DNA from: Gammaproteobacteria bacterium
Lineage (GTDB): Bacteria > Pseudomonadota > Gammaproteobacteria > Eutrophobiales > Eutrophobiaceae
DNA: 64,000 nt
Reading direction: 5' to 3'
Assembly: GCA_004297165.1 (NCBI GenBank)
Contig: SCUJ01000006.1
Coordinates: 988,464 to 1,052,463 of the forward strand
Shown here piece after piece: positions 18,309-27,496 of the stretch (within the stretch, counting starts at the first letter, position 1; every line of letters starts with the position of its first letter). The notes under the pieces were generated by a model. The model ran no database searches and had not been told where the DNA came from. It saw only the letters and a list, made by a program, of their open reading frames with translations. Position numbers and translations under genes: made by a program.

Positions 18309-19160
18309 TTAAGGTTTACCAAGCTTTGTTTTGACGCTAGCTTCCGCATCAAGTTTGGATTTCCCCCAAGATGACTCATTCCCAAAGTAGCGTAGTAATT
18401 GTTCCGCCTTTTCCGGGTCGGTAGTAATAACCTTAAATTTCGGATCTATTGGTTGCCTCAAGGGTACACGGCGATCGAAAAGACCTGATAACAAGTTGTT
18501 TTGCGACTCAATCGTAAGATCATGAACATAGCAGCCTATTTCATCCATAGCTTCCTTGTAGTGCCCCACCAATTTCGTCAATTGTTCATATTCATCCTTG
18601 GAGATCGGACTTGGCACTATAGGTCTCGGCACGTTCGGAGGAGCGTTTTCTGGTGGGTCCATGGGTAGCACCCGAAGGAGCGCGGTGAAAAGTGGGACAA
18701 ACGCTTCCCGGGCATCATGATTCGCAGAGTTCAATGCTACCTGAAAGACTTCAATTCCAGGGAAAGCTATTGACCATGACTCAAATTCCTCAATGAGTTC
18801 ACTTAGCGCGTTGTTTGCTTCTGAATGTAGATGTGAAAACGCCGGTGCACGCTCCTTTATTGGCGTTGGGTGTAACCCCTGTGCAAGTTGCCGTTGATAA
18901 TTCTCTACATTGAACGGGATCATGTAGGCGTAGATGGCAGTATGGACATTTGCGTTCGATAAATTCCTTACCTTATTGGTAAGGATTTCATGTAACCGAA
19001 GTTTCAGTTCTTCTCTGGCGTTATCTCGCTGGAGCAAGAGCGAGCTCTTATGTTGGCGACCAAGCTGCCAGACAACAGTTGCGGTGGCTGCGATGATCCC
19101 GATTATCGTCAGAGCATGGCCGATTAGATCAACTGCGTTTTGTTCGAACCATGTTGCCAT
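18309..19160 (-). CDS. Hypothetical protein with N-terminal membrane anchor
   Basis: This 283-residue protein has one membrane segment near residues 13-33 (ALTIIGIIAATATVVWQLG) and then a long helical cytosolic domain starting with a basic coiled stretch (LLQRDNAREELKLRLHEILT). I set the start at ATG 19160. A GTG at 19196 would add 12 residues, but these are encoded by an intergenic repeat that recurs as non-coding DNA at 20079. Base composition is more AT-rich than the neighbours. Function unknown. Confidence 0.6.
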   Translation of the reverse strand: MATWFEQNAVDLIGHALTIIGIIAATATVVWQLGRQHKSSLLLQRDNAREELKLRLHEILTNKVRNLSNANVHTAIYAYMIPFNVENYQRQLAQGLHPTPIKERAPAFSHLHSEANNALSELIEEFESWSIAFPGIEVFQVALNSANHDAREAFVPLFTALLRVLPMDPPENAPPNVPRPIVPSPISKDEYEQLTKLVGHYKEAMDEIGCYVHDLTIESQNNLLSGLFDRRVPLRQPIDPKFKVITTDPEKAEQLLRYFGNESSWGKSKLDAEASVKTKLGKP

Positions 19161-19176
19161 TATATCTTTAAGACCT

Positions 19177-19293
19177 AACCAGGTTTTATCGGACACCTTG
19201 TCCGATAAAATACATTAAAAGTGAAATTTCGCATCGGAAAAACCTCTTTAATTTCCATTGCGGTGCCATAAAGATGGAATATAGGCAGCCTAC
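19177..19293. repeat. Inter-module repeat, copy A
   Basis: TAACCAGGTTTTATCGGACA...TGTCCGATAA contains a perfect short hairpin (TATCGGACA/TGTCCGATA). The rest (aaacctctttaatttccattgcgg, then ggaatataggcagcct) recurs in copies B and C around the ParE-type modules. Confidence 0.65.
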
Positions 19294-19300
19294 GCATTGA

Positions 19301-19498
19301 TCACGCGGCGATTTGCTCGTAAGAGAACCGCGGTGCGTCCGCGCACTTAGATGCATACTCGATGTTGATCGTGCGAATGTTTCCCTCTGCATCCAAATCG
19401 AGAATAATATTCTCATTGAGGGCCCGTATTTCGGAAAAGGGCGCATAACTAAATTCGATAAGCATCGTGTCGGTATCTGCAAAGTAACGTATTTTCAT
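19301..19498 (-). CDS. DUF2283 family protein, probable antitoxin type
   Basis: This 65-residue protein (MKIRYFADTDTMLIEF at the start; ENIILDLDAEGNIRTINIEYASK centrally) matches the small DUF2283 family, often found beside RelE-like or DUF4258 toxins. It ends this module downstream of the ParE-like toxin, 27 bp from it, so it may be a third component or a leftover antitoxin. Confidence 0.75.
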   Translation of the reverse strand: MKIRYFADTDTMLIEFSYAPFSEIRALNENIILDLDAEGNIRTINIEYASKCADAPRFSYEQIAA

Positions 19499-19525
19499 GG
19501 CACAAATCTTCTGTCAAAGAATGCG

Positions 19526-19807
19526 TTATGGCCGTTTCTCAGGATCCTGTCTATTGTCGAATACCGAATGTACGACTATTTCATTTTCTTCAACGGTATA
19601 AAACACAGAGAACGGAAATCGTCTAACAACGCAACCCCTGAAGTTCAGATAATGAATCCTGTACATTTCTGAATTTTCTATAATCGATTTTACAGCGACC
19701 TCGACACAATCCAAAAATTCAAAGCCCAGCCCTCGTCTCTGCCTTTCGTACCATGCAAAAGCGATCTCCACATCATCCTTTGCCCTGTCCGTATACCGCA
19801 GGTTCAT
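19526..19807 (-). CDS. RelE/ParE-family toxin
   Basis: This 93-residue protein has the family layout: YTDRAKDDVEIAFAWYERQ helix hairpin, FLDCVEVAVKSI, and the beta strand segment VVRRFPFSVFYTVEENEIVVH. It overlaps the upstream antitoxin gene by 4 bp (ATGA). ParE-type toxins attack gyrase and RelE-type toxins attack ribosomal mRNA; which applies here cannot be told. Confidence 0.85.
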   Translation of the reverse strand: MNLRYTDRAKDDVEIAFAWYERQRRGLGFEFLDCVEVAVKSIIENSEMYRIHYLNFRGCVVRRFPFSVFYTVEENEIVVHSVFDNRQDPEKRP

Positions 19808-20031
19808 TTGTATTTATCGCGCAGACCCTCGTGCACCGATTGCCAATCATGCAATTCCAACTGCCCTTTCTTATATGCTTCATATCTTTTATCCAGTTCT
19901 CGCTTTTGCCACTCCGGCATGGGCAATTCAGAGTTGCTGGCGGCAATAGCGTCCCAAACATCTTCAACAAGAAGCAACCTTTCAGATAGCTCCAGCCTGT
20001 TAATTTCGTCTTTGATTTGATCTGGTCTCAT
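19804..20031 (-). CDS. Addiction-module antitoxin (PF09720 type)
   Basis: This 75-residue protein, MRPDQIKDEINRLELSERLL..., has the pattern LLLVEDVWDAIAAS and LPMPEWQKRELDKRYEAYKK of the unstable-antitoxin family that pairs with ParE/RelE toxins. The start at 20031 gives the family length; 17 further codons upstream are open but unlikely. It is translationally coupled to the toxin. Confidence 0.85.
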   Translation of the reverse strand: MRPDQIKDEINRLELSERLLLVEDVWDAIAASNSELPMPEWQKRELDKRYEAYKKGQLELHDWQSVHEGLRDKYK

Positions 20032-20078
20032 TCGATCACCTCGTTGAATTCTCTGGTATGAATATGCATGACAGCATT

Positions 20079-20190
20079 CCATAACCAGGTTTTACCGGGC
20101 GCCTTATCCGATAAGCTAATATAGGATTGGACGGGAACATGCAAGAAACTTCCATATTTTCTATTGCGATACCATGAGGATGGATTAGCA
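20079..20190. repeat. Inter-module repeat, copy B
   Basis: TAACCAGGTTTTACCGGGCG...CTTATCCGATAA, then ttctattgcgataccatgaggatgga. It is homologous to copies A and C and lies between the two ParE-type modules, marking a duplicated cassette unit. Confidence 0.65.
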
Positions 20191-20204
20191 GCGTTAGTTA
20201 GAAA

Positions 20205-20498
20205 CTAAACTCGACTTTTCCAGTAGCCGGGTCTACGACGATGATGGCTAATCGCATAAATCTGAGGTCCGGCATCATCAGTGCAATAAACAACCCCATA
20301 TGGAAATTTTTGAAGGTGAAAAATACGCATTCCCTGCTCAATCTCGCTACCGAGTTCCTGATTCCAGATCAGGAGTTCTCTGACTCTTTCAAACTCAAGC
20401 AGGAAAGACAACGAAATCTCTTTACTAGCCTCTGTCCCATAATAAAGAGCGGCCTCGCTTAATTCCTCCGCCGCTTCCGGATGAATCCAATAATTCAA
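20205..20498 (-). CDS. ParE-family toxin, second module
   Basis: This 97-residue protein has HPEAAEELSEAALYYGTEAS at the N-terminus, FHLQKFPYGVVYCTDD in the beta sheet, and ends in the conserved ISHHRRRPGYWKSR, a typical ParE C-terminus. It overlaps the antitoxin stop by 4 bp. It differs in sequence from the toxin at 19526, so the two modules are related in type, not recent copies. Confidence 0.88.
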   Translation of the reverse strand: MNYWIHPEAAEELSEAALYYGTEASKEISLSFLLEFERVRELLIWNQELGSEIEQGMRIFHLQKFPYGVVYCTDDAGPQIYAISHHRRRPGYWKSRV

Positions 20499-20719
20499 GA
20501 GATGCGCGCCCTAATCTTCGCGAGAACTTCATCGCCTGGAATGAGGGTTGCCTTTCCAGATCGCACATCTTCACGACGGCGAATGGCTTCCGCGACCCAT
20601 GCGGCCTGTATTTCGGATGCTGGCTCAAAGCTTTCGATGAGCCTTTCAAGAAGATGAGCGCGGTCTGCTGGCTGTAACTTTAGTGCTTCGGCTTCAATTT
20701 CGTGATACGAGATTGTCAT
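20495..20719 (-). CDS. Addiction-module antitoxin, second module
   Basis: This 74-residue protein starts MTISYHEIEAEALKLQPADR and contains LLERLIESFEP and IQAAWVAEAIRRREDV, matching PF09720 antitoxins. The ATG at 20719 is chosen because GGAGG lies 7 bases before it; a TTG four codons earlier overlaps that ribosome site. It is coupled to the ParE-type toxin gene downstream. Confidence 0.88.
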   Translation of the reverse strand: MTISYHEIEAEALKLQPADRAHLLERLIESFEPASEIQAAWVAEAIRRREDVRSGKATLIPGDEVLAKIRARIS

Positions 20720-20747
20720 AAATACCTCCAATCTCCTGTGAAAATGT

Positions 20748-20818
20748 GCATCGGGTAAACCTCCTTATTATCATTGCGATACCATGAGGGTTGAGTATAG
20801 GCAGCCTGTATTCGGGAT
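20748..20818. repeat. Inter-module repeat, copy C
   Basis: GCATCGGGTAAACCTCC, then attgcgataccatgagg and gtataggcagcctgtatt, is homologous to the later part of copies A and B. It lies upstream of the second module and may carry its promoter. Confidence 0.6.
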
Positions 20819-20954
20819 GTCCAGTGCCCATATCGTCATGTCCAGATCGGCGGGAAATCACCCCCGGTGCGGCGACGTATTCTCATGACCATGTCGATGG
20901 CATATGCTACACAGGGTATCGAGATCGGCCTGTGAACAACTAAACGGGGGGAAC

Positions 20955-22430
20955 ATGTCACTGCCAGTCGAATTGAACACGGCGACGGAACTCTGCGTAA
21001 TGATCGCCGCGCGCCGGATCGGCGCACTCGAACTGCTGGAGCTGGTGTTGCGTCGCTGCGAAAAAATAAATCCCGCCCTCAATGCCGTAATCGCCTTCGA
21101 CATTGAGGGTGCGCGCGCCGCGGCCCGGGCCGCGGACAATCTGCCCAAGGCGGAGCGCGGGCCGCTCCATGGTTTGCCCATGACGATCAAGGATGCCTAC
21201 GAGGTTGCCGGCATGACCGCGAGTTGCGGATTCCCGCACCTCGCCAGGCACCGGCCGGCGGCGGATGCCGAGGCCGTCGCGAAGCTGCGCGCGGCGGGCG
21301 CGATCCCCTTCGGCAAGACCAACGTGCCGCTCGCCGCGGCGGATCATCAGAGTTACAACGCGGTTTACGGGACCACCAACAACCCCTGGGATCACGCGCG
21401 CACGCCGGGCGGATCCTCCGGCGGGGCAGCCGCGGCTGTGGCCGCCGGCTGCACGACCCTGGAACTCGGCAGCGATATTGGCGGCTCCATCCGGTGCCCG
21501 GCGCATTTCTGCGGCGTCTATGGTCACAAACCGAGTTACGGTGTCGTGCCGATGCGCGGGCATATCCCGCCAATGCCGGGCGTGCTTGGCGTATGGGGAT
21601 TGGGAGTCGGCGGACCGCTCGCGCGCAGCGCCTTCGATCTGGAGCTGGCCCTCGACGTGCTCGCGGGTCCCGCGATGCAGGAGTCCGCAGCCTGGTCCCT
21701 GAAGATCCCGCCGAGCCGGCATGAACATCTCAAGGATTTCCGTGTCGCCCTCTGGACCGATAACATGACCTATCCGGTCGATTCCAGTTGCCTCGAAGCG
21801 ATGTACGCCTATGCGGACGACCTGCGGCGGCTGGGCGCACGCATCGACGAGCACGCCCGACCGGATCTCGATCCCGCCGCGAGCGACGATCTCTATATCG
21901 CCATGTTGTTCGGCATCATCTCTTCGAGCATGCCCCCGGAGGATATCGAGGCGACGCTCGCCGCCGGGACCGGTTACGCACCCGGCGATCGGTCCTATCC
22001 GGCTCGTATTGCCAGGGCGATGCAGACCAGCTATCGGGAATTCCTCGCTCTGGAAGAACGGCAAAGACATCTGTTCCAGGCGTGGCGGCTATTTTTCAGC
22101 CGCTACGACGCCATCCTGTGTCCGATCATGCCGACGGTCGCGTTCCCGCACGACCATTCGGGCGGGGGACCGGGGCATATCGCCCAGTACAGCCGCTCTG
22201 TTATGGTGGATGGCCAGCCGTGCCCGTACCTGCACGGCCTGCAATGGCCGGGACTCGTCACCATCGCCCACCTCCCGGCGACGGCCGTGCCCACCGGCCG
22301 GCTCATCGACGGGCTGCCGATGGGACTCCAGATCATCGGCCCGTACCTCGAAGACCGGACGACCCTGCGTCTTGCGCAACTTATCGAGCGCGAACTCGGC
22401 GGATATCGACCTCCGCCGGGCGTTTTATAA
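20955..22430 (+). CDS. Amidase signature family enzyme
   Basis: This 491-residue protein has the Ser-cisSer-Lys triad: Lys in PMTIKDAYEVAG near residue 78, the glycine/serine motif GGSSGGAAAAVAAGC near residue 155 and the nucleophile Ser in ELGSDIGGSIRCPAHF near residue 180. The start is at 20955 behind a GGGGGG ribosome site; an in-frame ATG at 20904 lacks one. Members hydrolyse amides (fatty amides, aromatic amides, nitrile-derived amides). No signal peptide is seen, so it is cytosolic. Confidence 0.9.
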   Translation: MSLPVELNTATELCVMIAARRIGALELLELVLRRCEKINPALNAVIAFDIEGARAAARAADNLPKAERGPLHGLPMTIKDAYEVAGMTASCGFPHLARHRPAADAEAVAKLRAAGAIPFGKTNVPLAAADHQSYNAVYGTTNNPWDHARTPGGSSGGAAAAVAAGCTTLELGSDIGGSIRCPAHFCGVYGHKPSYGVVPMRGHIPPMPGVLGVWGLGVGGPLARSAFDLELALDVLAGPAMQESAAWSLKIPPSRHEHLKDFRVALWTDNMTYPVDSSCLEAMYAYADDLRRLGARIDEHARPDLDPAASDDLYIAMLFGIISSSMPPEDIEATLAAGTGYAPGDRSYPARIARAMQTSYREFLALEERQRHLFQAWRLFFSRYDAILCPIMPTVAFPHDHSGGGPGHIAQYSRSVMVDGQPCPYLHGLQWPGLVTIAHLPATAVPTGRLIDGLPMGLQIIGPYLEDRTTLRLAQLIERELGGYRPPPGVL

Positions 22431-22502
22431 TGCAACACAAGAACTCGTTACCCGCTGCGGGTCTGGCAATTACAACAGGCTCAAGTTCTGAATATTTACC
22501 GA

Positions 22503-22532
22503 TGTAGGGGCGAAACATTTTTCGCCCCTACA
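22503..22532. terminator. Perfect 13-bp inverted repeat
   Basis: TGTAGGGGCGAAA, a 4-base loop, and TTTCGCCCCTACA form a perfect hairpin 72 bp past the amidase stop. It may end amidase transcription, though no T run follows. Palindromes of this type are also common dispersed repeats. The stretch 22431-22630 has no gene. Confidence 0.5.
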
Positions 22533-22630
22533 GGCATCATTGGGTCGTCTTCTGGTGGCCGTGGACCTCCTTTTTTCGTTATGCTTCCGAACCACAATAA
22601 CGAAACGTGTGTGGATGAGGACCCCAGCCA

Positions 22631-24733
22631 ATGACTCCATCGAAGAACACGAGTAACGCCCCAGGCAAATCCCTGCCCGGAATTCTGGTCTGGACCGTCA
22701 TCGCCCTGGCCGGCGCCGGGGCACTCGGCGGCATCGCCCTGCACCGGGGCGAGACCATCAACAGCCTGTGGTTCATCATCGCCGCACTCTGCACTTATCT
22801 CATTGGCTTTCGCTTCTACAGCGCCTTCATCGCCGCGAAGGTGCTGATGCTGGATCGGACCCGCGCCACGCCGGCGGAACGCTTCGACGACGGGCGTGAC
22901 TTCATGCCGACGAACCGCTGGATCGTCTTCGGCCATCATTTCGCGGCGATTGCCGGACCCGGCCCGCTGATCGGTCCCACGCTCGCGGCCCAGTTCGGTT
23001 ATCTGCCGGGGACCTTGTGGATCCTTATCGGCGCGGTGCTCGGTGGGTGCGTGCAGGATTTCGTGATCCTGTTCTGCTCCATCCGCCGCGACGGGCGCTC
23101 GCTCGGGCAGATGGCGCGGGACGAACTTGGCCCGCTCGGCGGCGTCGTGGCCATGATCGGGGTCATGGCGATCATGATCATCCTCATCGCGGTGCTGGGC
23201 CTCGTGGTGGTGAACGCCATGCGCCACAGTCCGTGGGCGACCTCCACCGTGGCCATGACCATCCCCATCGCCCTGCTGGTCGGCCTCTACATGCGTTCGA
23301 TCCGCCCCGGCCGGGTGCTGGAAGGCACCGCCATCGGCGTCGCGCTGCTGTTTTTCGCGGTCTACGGCGGTGGCCGGATCGACGGCATGGAGTCGGTGCG
23401 CGGCTGGTTCGATTTCGATGGACCGGCGCTGGCGCTCTGGGTGATTGCCTATGGCTTCGCCGCCGCGGTGTTGCCGGTGTGGCTGCTGCTCGCCCCGCGC
23501 GATTATCTCTCGACCTTCATGAAGATCGGCACGATCGCGGCGCTCGCGGTGGCGATCATCCTGCTGCAACCGGAGTTGAAGATGCCGGCGATCACTTCCT
23601 TCATCGACGGCACAGGTCCGGTCTTCGGCGGCAAGCTGTTTCCCTTCGTGTTCATCACCATCGCCTGCGGGGCGATCTCTGGATTTCATTCCTTAATCTC
23701 CTCGGGCACCACGCCGAAGCTCATCACCAACGAGGCCGACGCCCGCTTCATCGGTTACGGCGCCATGGCCATCGAATCCTTCGTCGCGATCATGGCGATG
23801 ATTGCGGCCACCGTGCTCGACCCCGGCGTCTATTTCGCCATCAACAGCCCGGCGGGACTCGTGGGCGCGAACGCCGCCGATGCCGTCGCGACGATCAGCG
23901 GCTGGGGTTATCCTGTTACTGCCGAGGTCATGCGGGGTCTCGCCGAGGCGATGGGCGAACAAACCCTCTTCGCCCGCACCGGCGGCGCGCCTTCGCTCGC
24001 GGTCGGCATGGCGAGCATCTTTTCCAGCGCCTTCGGACAGGGACTGCTCTCCATGTGGTATCACTTCGCGATCATGTTCGAGGCCCTGTTCATCCTGACG
24101 ACGCTGGACGCGGGAACGCGCGTGGCCCGCTTCATGTTGCAGGATATCCTCGGTAATGTCGTGCCCGCGCTGGGGCGTACGAGCTGGTATCCGGGTGTGA
24201 TTTTTACCAGCGCACTCGTGGTCGCGGCCTGGGGTTATTTTCTCTACATGGGCACCATCGATCCGCTGGGCGGGATCAACAGCCTGTGGCCGCTGTTCGG
24301 CATCGCCAACCAGATGCTCGCCTCGATCGCGCTCTGCGTCGCAACCACCATCATCATGAAATCCGGCAAGGCGAAATACGCATGGGTCACCGCCGCCCCG
24401 CTCGCCTGGCTCGTGATCATCACCTCGACGGCGGCCTGGCAGAAACTCTTCAGCCCGGAGCTGCGGGTCGGGTTCCTGTCACACGCCAACGACCTCGCAA
24501 CGAAGCTCGCGGATGGCGCGCTGTCCGAGACCGCGGCGCAGCAGGCTCCGCAACTCATCTTTAATGATCGGCTGGACGCCGCGCTTACCGCGTTCTTTCT
24601 CATGACAACCTGGGTGCTGATGATCGAAACCGTGCGGATTGCTCTACGGATATTTAAAGGGCTCCCGCATCTGCCGAGCGCCGAATCGCCGCATCTGCCG
24701 AGCAGGCTGGTGGAGGATTGGGTCCGTGATTAA
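22631..24733 (+). CDS. cstA: Carbon starvation protein CstA, pyruvate/peptide transporter family
   Basis: This 700-residue membrane protein has about 16-18 hydrophobic segments and matches the length of E. coli CstA (about 700). Family motifs include FGHHFAAIAGPGPLIGPTLA near residue 101, GGCVQDFVILF near 140, and FHSLISSGTTPKLITNE near 355. CstA proteins import pyruvate and possibly peptides under carbon limitation. The small YbdD-type gene follows with overlap, as in many genomes. Confidence 0.93.
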   Translation: MTPSKNTSNAPGKSLPGILVWTVIALAGAGALGGIALHRGETINSLWFIIAALCTYLIGFRFYSAFIAAKVLMLDRTRATPAERFDDGRDFMPTNRWIVFGHHFAAIAGPGPLIGPTLAAQFGYLPGTLWILIGAVLGGCVQDFVILFCSIRRDGRSLGQMARDELGPLGGVVAMIGVMAIMIILIAVLGLVVVNAMRHSPWATSTVAMTIPIALLVGLYMRSIRPGRVLEGTAIGVALLFFAVYGGGRIDGMESVRGWFDFDGPALALWVIAYGFAAAVLPVWLLLAPRDYLSTFMKIGTIAALAVAIILLQPELKMPAITSFIDGTGPVFGGKLFPFVFITIACGAISGFHSLISSGTTPKLITNEADARFIGYGAMAIESFVAIMAMIAATVLDPGVYFAINSPAGLVGANAADAVATISGWGYPVTAEVMRGLAEAMGEQTLFARTGGAPSLAVGMASIFSSAFGQGLLSMWYHFAIMFEALFILTTLDAGTRVARFMLQDILGNVVPALGRTSWYPGVIFTSALVVAAWGYFLYMGTIDPLGGINSLWPLFGIANQMLASIALCVATTIIMKSGKAKYAWVTAAPLAWLVIITSTAAWQKLFSPELRVGFLSHANDLATKLADGALSETAAQQAPQLIFNDRLDAALTAFFLMTTWVLMIETVRIALRIFKGLPHLPSAESPHLPSRLVEDWVRD

Positions 24734-25052
24734 AAGCCAGCCGCAAAACGGATCATTTCCGTTGATGCTTCGTTCTCGCCTTTCTCAAATGCTCATTTAT
24801 GGTCATATAAACTCCGCTTTTCGAAAGGCTAGGGCCTCGCCTGAACGAAAAATCTCCTGTCTTGCGACTGGTTTTAAGTTGCTGCAAGAGGGTTGGTATT
24901 TTTTACGCCGGTTGAGCGGCGACGACGCCTACGAACGCTATCTGGAACATTGCCGCGCGGCGCACGGCGATTACGCCTGCCCCCTGGATCGCGAGACGTT
25001 CCACCGGCGTGAAACCGAACGGAAATGGAACGGCGTTAAACGCTGCTGCTGA
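24726..25052 (+). CDS. YbdD/YjiX family protein (DUF466), CstA partner
   Basis: The C-terminal 60 residues contain RRLSGDDAYERYLEHCRAAH and end RKWNGVKRCC, the signature of the YbdD/YjiX family found next to CstA-type transporters. Usual length is about 65-70 residues. The frame is open from a GTG at 24726, overlapping the cstA stop, giving 108 residues; an ATG at 24789 is the alternative. The extra N-terminus is basic. Its role in CstA function is inferred from constant linkage. Confidence 0.8.
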   Translation: MIKSQPQNGSFPLMLRSRLSQMLIYGHINSAFRKARASPERKISCLATGFKLLQEGWYFLRRLSGDDAYERYLEHCRAAHGDYACPLDRETFHRRETERKWNGVKRCC

Positions 25053-25473
25053 CTGATCGTAAGGAGTAGATACCATCTCCGGTTTTCAGAAAAATATCGA
25101 GGACGCGGCGGGTATTGGCCGCATTTCGATGGAGCGCGCCGTGCCCTTCCGCGGGATCTTCGATGCGTTCGATCACTGTCGCACCCTGCACCTCAAGCCA
25201 GGCCGCCGTACGCCTCATTCCCGGGATGCCGTCCCGATCAGGCTGCGGATTGCGGGCCCCTGCTACTGTTATCCATCGCGTGTTTTGCAGAGGACGATCC
25301 CCGAAATCTCCCGCCTCGATTGATCGCGTCGGCGGAAAGTCAGTGGCGACGCCTCCAGAGCTGGCGACGACAAGCGAGAAATAGCGCCGGCCCCGGCCGG
25401 CATCGATTGCGGCTATGGCATAGGAGTTGGCCCACCCTGCGGATCTGTACGAACACCAGCATAGGGGCAACAC
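25036..25473 (-). pseudogene. Probable remnant of an alpha/beta-hydrolase-like protein
   Basis: The 145-residue frame lies between convergent and divergent neighbours and looks protein-like: GWANSYAIAAIDAGRGRRYF, RWITVAGARNPQPDRDGIPG, ATVIERIEDPAEGHGALHRN. This resembles the C-terminal part of a hydrolase with the His of GHGAL. No N-terminal half or nucleophile motif is present, and it overlaps the end of the YbdD gene by 17 bp. I judge it a 5'-truncated relic; it could instead be an unrelated small gene. Confidence 0.4.
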
Positions 25474-25511
25474 TCGTGGTTGCCCTATAATGTGACAGAG
25501 GCGAATGACAA

Positions 25512-26663
25512 ATGACTAATCGACTAAAGAAACCTGTCTATCTCGATTACAACGCCACCACGCCGATCGCGCCCGAGGTGCGGGAGGCCATGCTGCCCTG
25601 TCTTGCGGAGGTCTTCGGCAATCCGTCGAGCGCGCATGTTTACGGTCGGGAGGCGCGGGCAGACGTGGACCGGGCCAGGTGCCAGGTCGCGGCCCTGCTG
25701 AATTGCCGGCCCGGGGAGATTGTGTTTACCAGCGGCGGAACGGAATCGAACAACCACGCCATCAAGGGGATCGCCTGGCGCCGTAAATCACAAGGCCGGC
25801 ACATCATCACCAGCCGTATCGAGCATCCCGCAGTGACTGAGGTCTGCGGCTTCCTTGAATCCCTGGGTTTCGCCGTCACCTATCTCCCGGTAAATGGCGA
25901 GGGCCTGGTGGACCCTGCCGCGGTCGCGGCGGCGATTACTCCGGAGACGATCCTCATCACCATCATGCACGCGAACAACGAGACCGGGGCGATCCAGCCG
26001 ATCGAGGCGATCGCCGCCCTCGCCCGACGACACGGGATCGCCATGCACACCGATGCGGCCCAATCTACCGGCAAGATTCCGACGGATGTGAACCGGCTAC
26101 AAGTGGATCTGCTGAGCATCGCCGGACACAAACTCTATGCGCCGAAGGGGATCGGGGCGCTGTATATCCGATCGGGCGTCACGCTCGAAAAATTCATGCA
26201 CGGCGCCGGACACGAAGGCGGCCTGCGGGCCGGGACGGAAAACGTGGCGCAGATTGCGGGGCTGGGCGCGGCCTGCGCGATGGCGGCGGCAGACCTTGAA
26301 GTAAATCGACGTCATCTGCAAGCCATGCGCGATCGCCTGCTCGATGGACTACGCGAGAAGTTGGCGCAACACCCCGGCCTGCGGATCAACACGCCATTGC
26401 AACAGGCCCTGCCGAACACGCTTAATCTGTCCATCAACGGGATCCGCGCGGCGGATCTCATGGCGAGGTGTGCTTCGGATCTCGCCTGCTCCGCCGGCTC
26501 GGCGTGTCATGCGGAGAACGTGTCCCTCTCGCCGGTGCTCACCGCGATGGGAATCGCGGAACCGGACATCCTCGGCGCCCTGCGCATCTCGACCGGCCAG
26601 ATGACCACCGAGGAGGAGATTGATGCGGCTGTGGCCAGCATCGTCAGGGCCGTGAAGTACTGA
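25512..26663 (+). CDS. Cysteine desulfurase (NifS/IscS family)
   Basis: This 383-residue PLP enzyme removes sulfur from L-cysteine to give alanine and a protein persulfide. Motifs: YLDYNATTPIAPEVREAML at the start, FTSGGTESNNHAIKG near residue 75, HTDAAQSTGKIP near 180, the PLP lysine in SIAGHKLYAPKG near 202, and the catalytic Cys in SAGSACHAENV near 333. No iscU/iscA or sufE gene is adjacent, so it is a stand-alone copy. Its sulfur could feed the TusA/DsrE cluster near 37 kb or molybdopterin sulfuration (inference). Confidence 0.92.
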   Translation: MTNRLKKPVYLDYNATTPIAPEVREAMLPCLAEVFGNPSSAHVYGREARADVDRARCQVAALLNCRPGEIVFTSGGTESNNHAIKGIAWRRKSQGRHIITSRIEHPAVTEVCGFLESLGFAVTYLPVNGEGLVDPAAVAAAITPETILITIMHANNETGAIQPIEAIAALARRHGIAMHTDAAQSTGKIPTDVNRLQVDLLSIAGHKLYAPKGIGALYIRSGVTLEKFMHGAGHEGGLRAGTENVAQIAGLGAACAMAAADLEVNRRHLQAMRDRLLDGLREKLAQHPGLRINTPLQQALPNTLNLSINGIRAADLMARCASDLACSAGSACHAENVSLSPVLTAMGIAEPDILGALRISTGQMTTEEEIDAAVASIVRAVKY

Positions 26664-26680
26664 AGAAAGGATGATCCGCC

Positions 26681-27496
26681 TCAGTCGTTGAGGTCGTTAT
26701 CGAGTGAAAGGTAGGTGTGCGGCGGTTGGTAGTAGTGAAACACCTTGCAGAAATCTCCGCAACCCGCCTTTTCAAAGACCCGGGTCAGATTCACGCCGAC
26801 TCCGATATAGAGGTTGCGTTCGCGATCCGGGCGGCGCGTCTCGAAGCCGCGGCTGTAGTAACCGAGCTGCAATTCGAGGTATTGCAGTGGCGTGTCCTTG
26901 AGCCGATCGAATCCGCTGAGTTGCAGGGCCAGCAGATATTTGGTGTGTTCGTAGTCGGTGAAGAAATCCGTCCGGTCGAAGGCTGGGTCGTATTCCCAGC
27001 GGAGATCCACCTTGCGGGCGAATTCGGGATACTTGTACATGAGATAGCCGGCGACGCTCCCGGCGGTATTCATGAGCATATCCTCGTAAGCGAAGCCGTA
27101 GTTGCTGAAGGAATCGCCCACCTCCATGAAACCCATGATGGCGAAGGATGACAATGCCCCGTAGGCCGCGGCCTGATCCTGGTTGTAACCCCAACCTTCA
27201 TACAGATTGCTCAGGCCTGCGCTGAAGGCATAAGTCGACCAGAGGTGCCCGAGCTTGTCGGCGCCTCCCTCCTTGACGTCATTGTCGAACCAGCCCTCGG
27301 AATGCATGTGCGGGGAGCGCTGTCCGTAGTCCCATTTGGCGATGCCCCAGGAGGTGATAAAGGCGAGCGTGCCGGCATTCACCAACAGCAGTTTTTGCCG
27401 TTTGTCGAGTTCGGAAAAACCGAGATCGAGATCGGCGGCGCGGGCCTGACTCAGCGGCAAACAACACACCAGCAGGCTGATAATAAATCGTGGCAT
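26681..27496 (-). CDS. DUF2279 family exported protein
   Basis: This 271-residue protein has a signal peptide (MPRFIISLLVCCLPLSQARA) and the DUF2279 pattern KLGHLWSTYAFSAGLSNLYE near residue 80 and SNYGFAYEDMLMNTAGS near 130. The C-terminus has repeating aromatic strands (YLELQLGYYSRGF). I chose the ATG at 27496 because it gives a clean signal peptide; the frame stays open to 27658. Convergent with the desulfurase gene. Function unknown; probably envelope-located. Confidence 0.75.
   Translation of the reverse strand: MPRFIISLLVCCLPLSQARAADLDLGFSELDKRQKLLLVNAGTLAFITSWGIAKWDYGQRSPHMHSEGWFDNDVKEGGADKLGHLWSTYAFSAGLSNLYEGWGYNQDQAAAYGALSSFAIMGFMEVGDSFSNYGFAYEDMLMNTAGSVAGYLMYKYPEFARKVDLRWEYDPAFDRTDFFTDYEHTKYLLALQLSGFDRLKDTPLQYLELQLGYYSRGFETRRPDRERNLYIGVGVNLTRVFEKAGCGDFCKVFHYYQPPHTYLSLDNDLND

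Noticed and set aside
19161..19196. Upstream GTG start for the 283-residue hypothetical protein
   Set aside because: The extra 12 codons lie within an intergenic repeat that is non-coding in its other copy.
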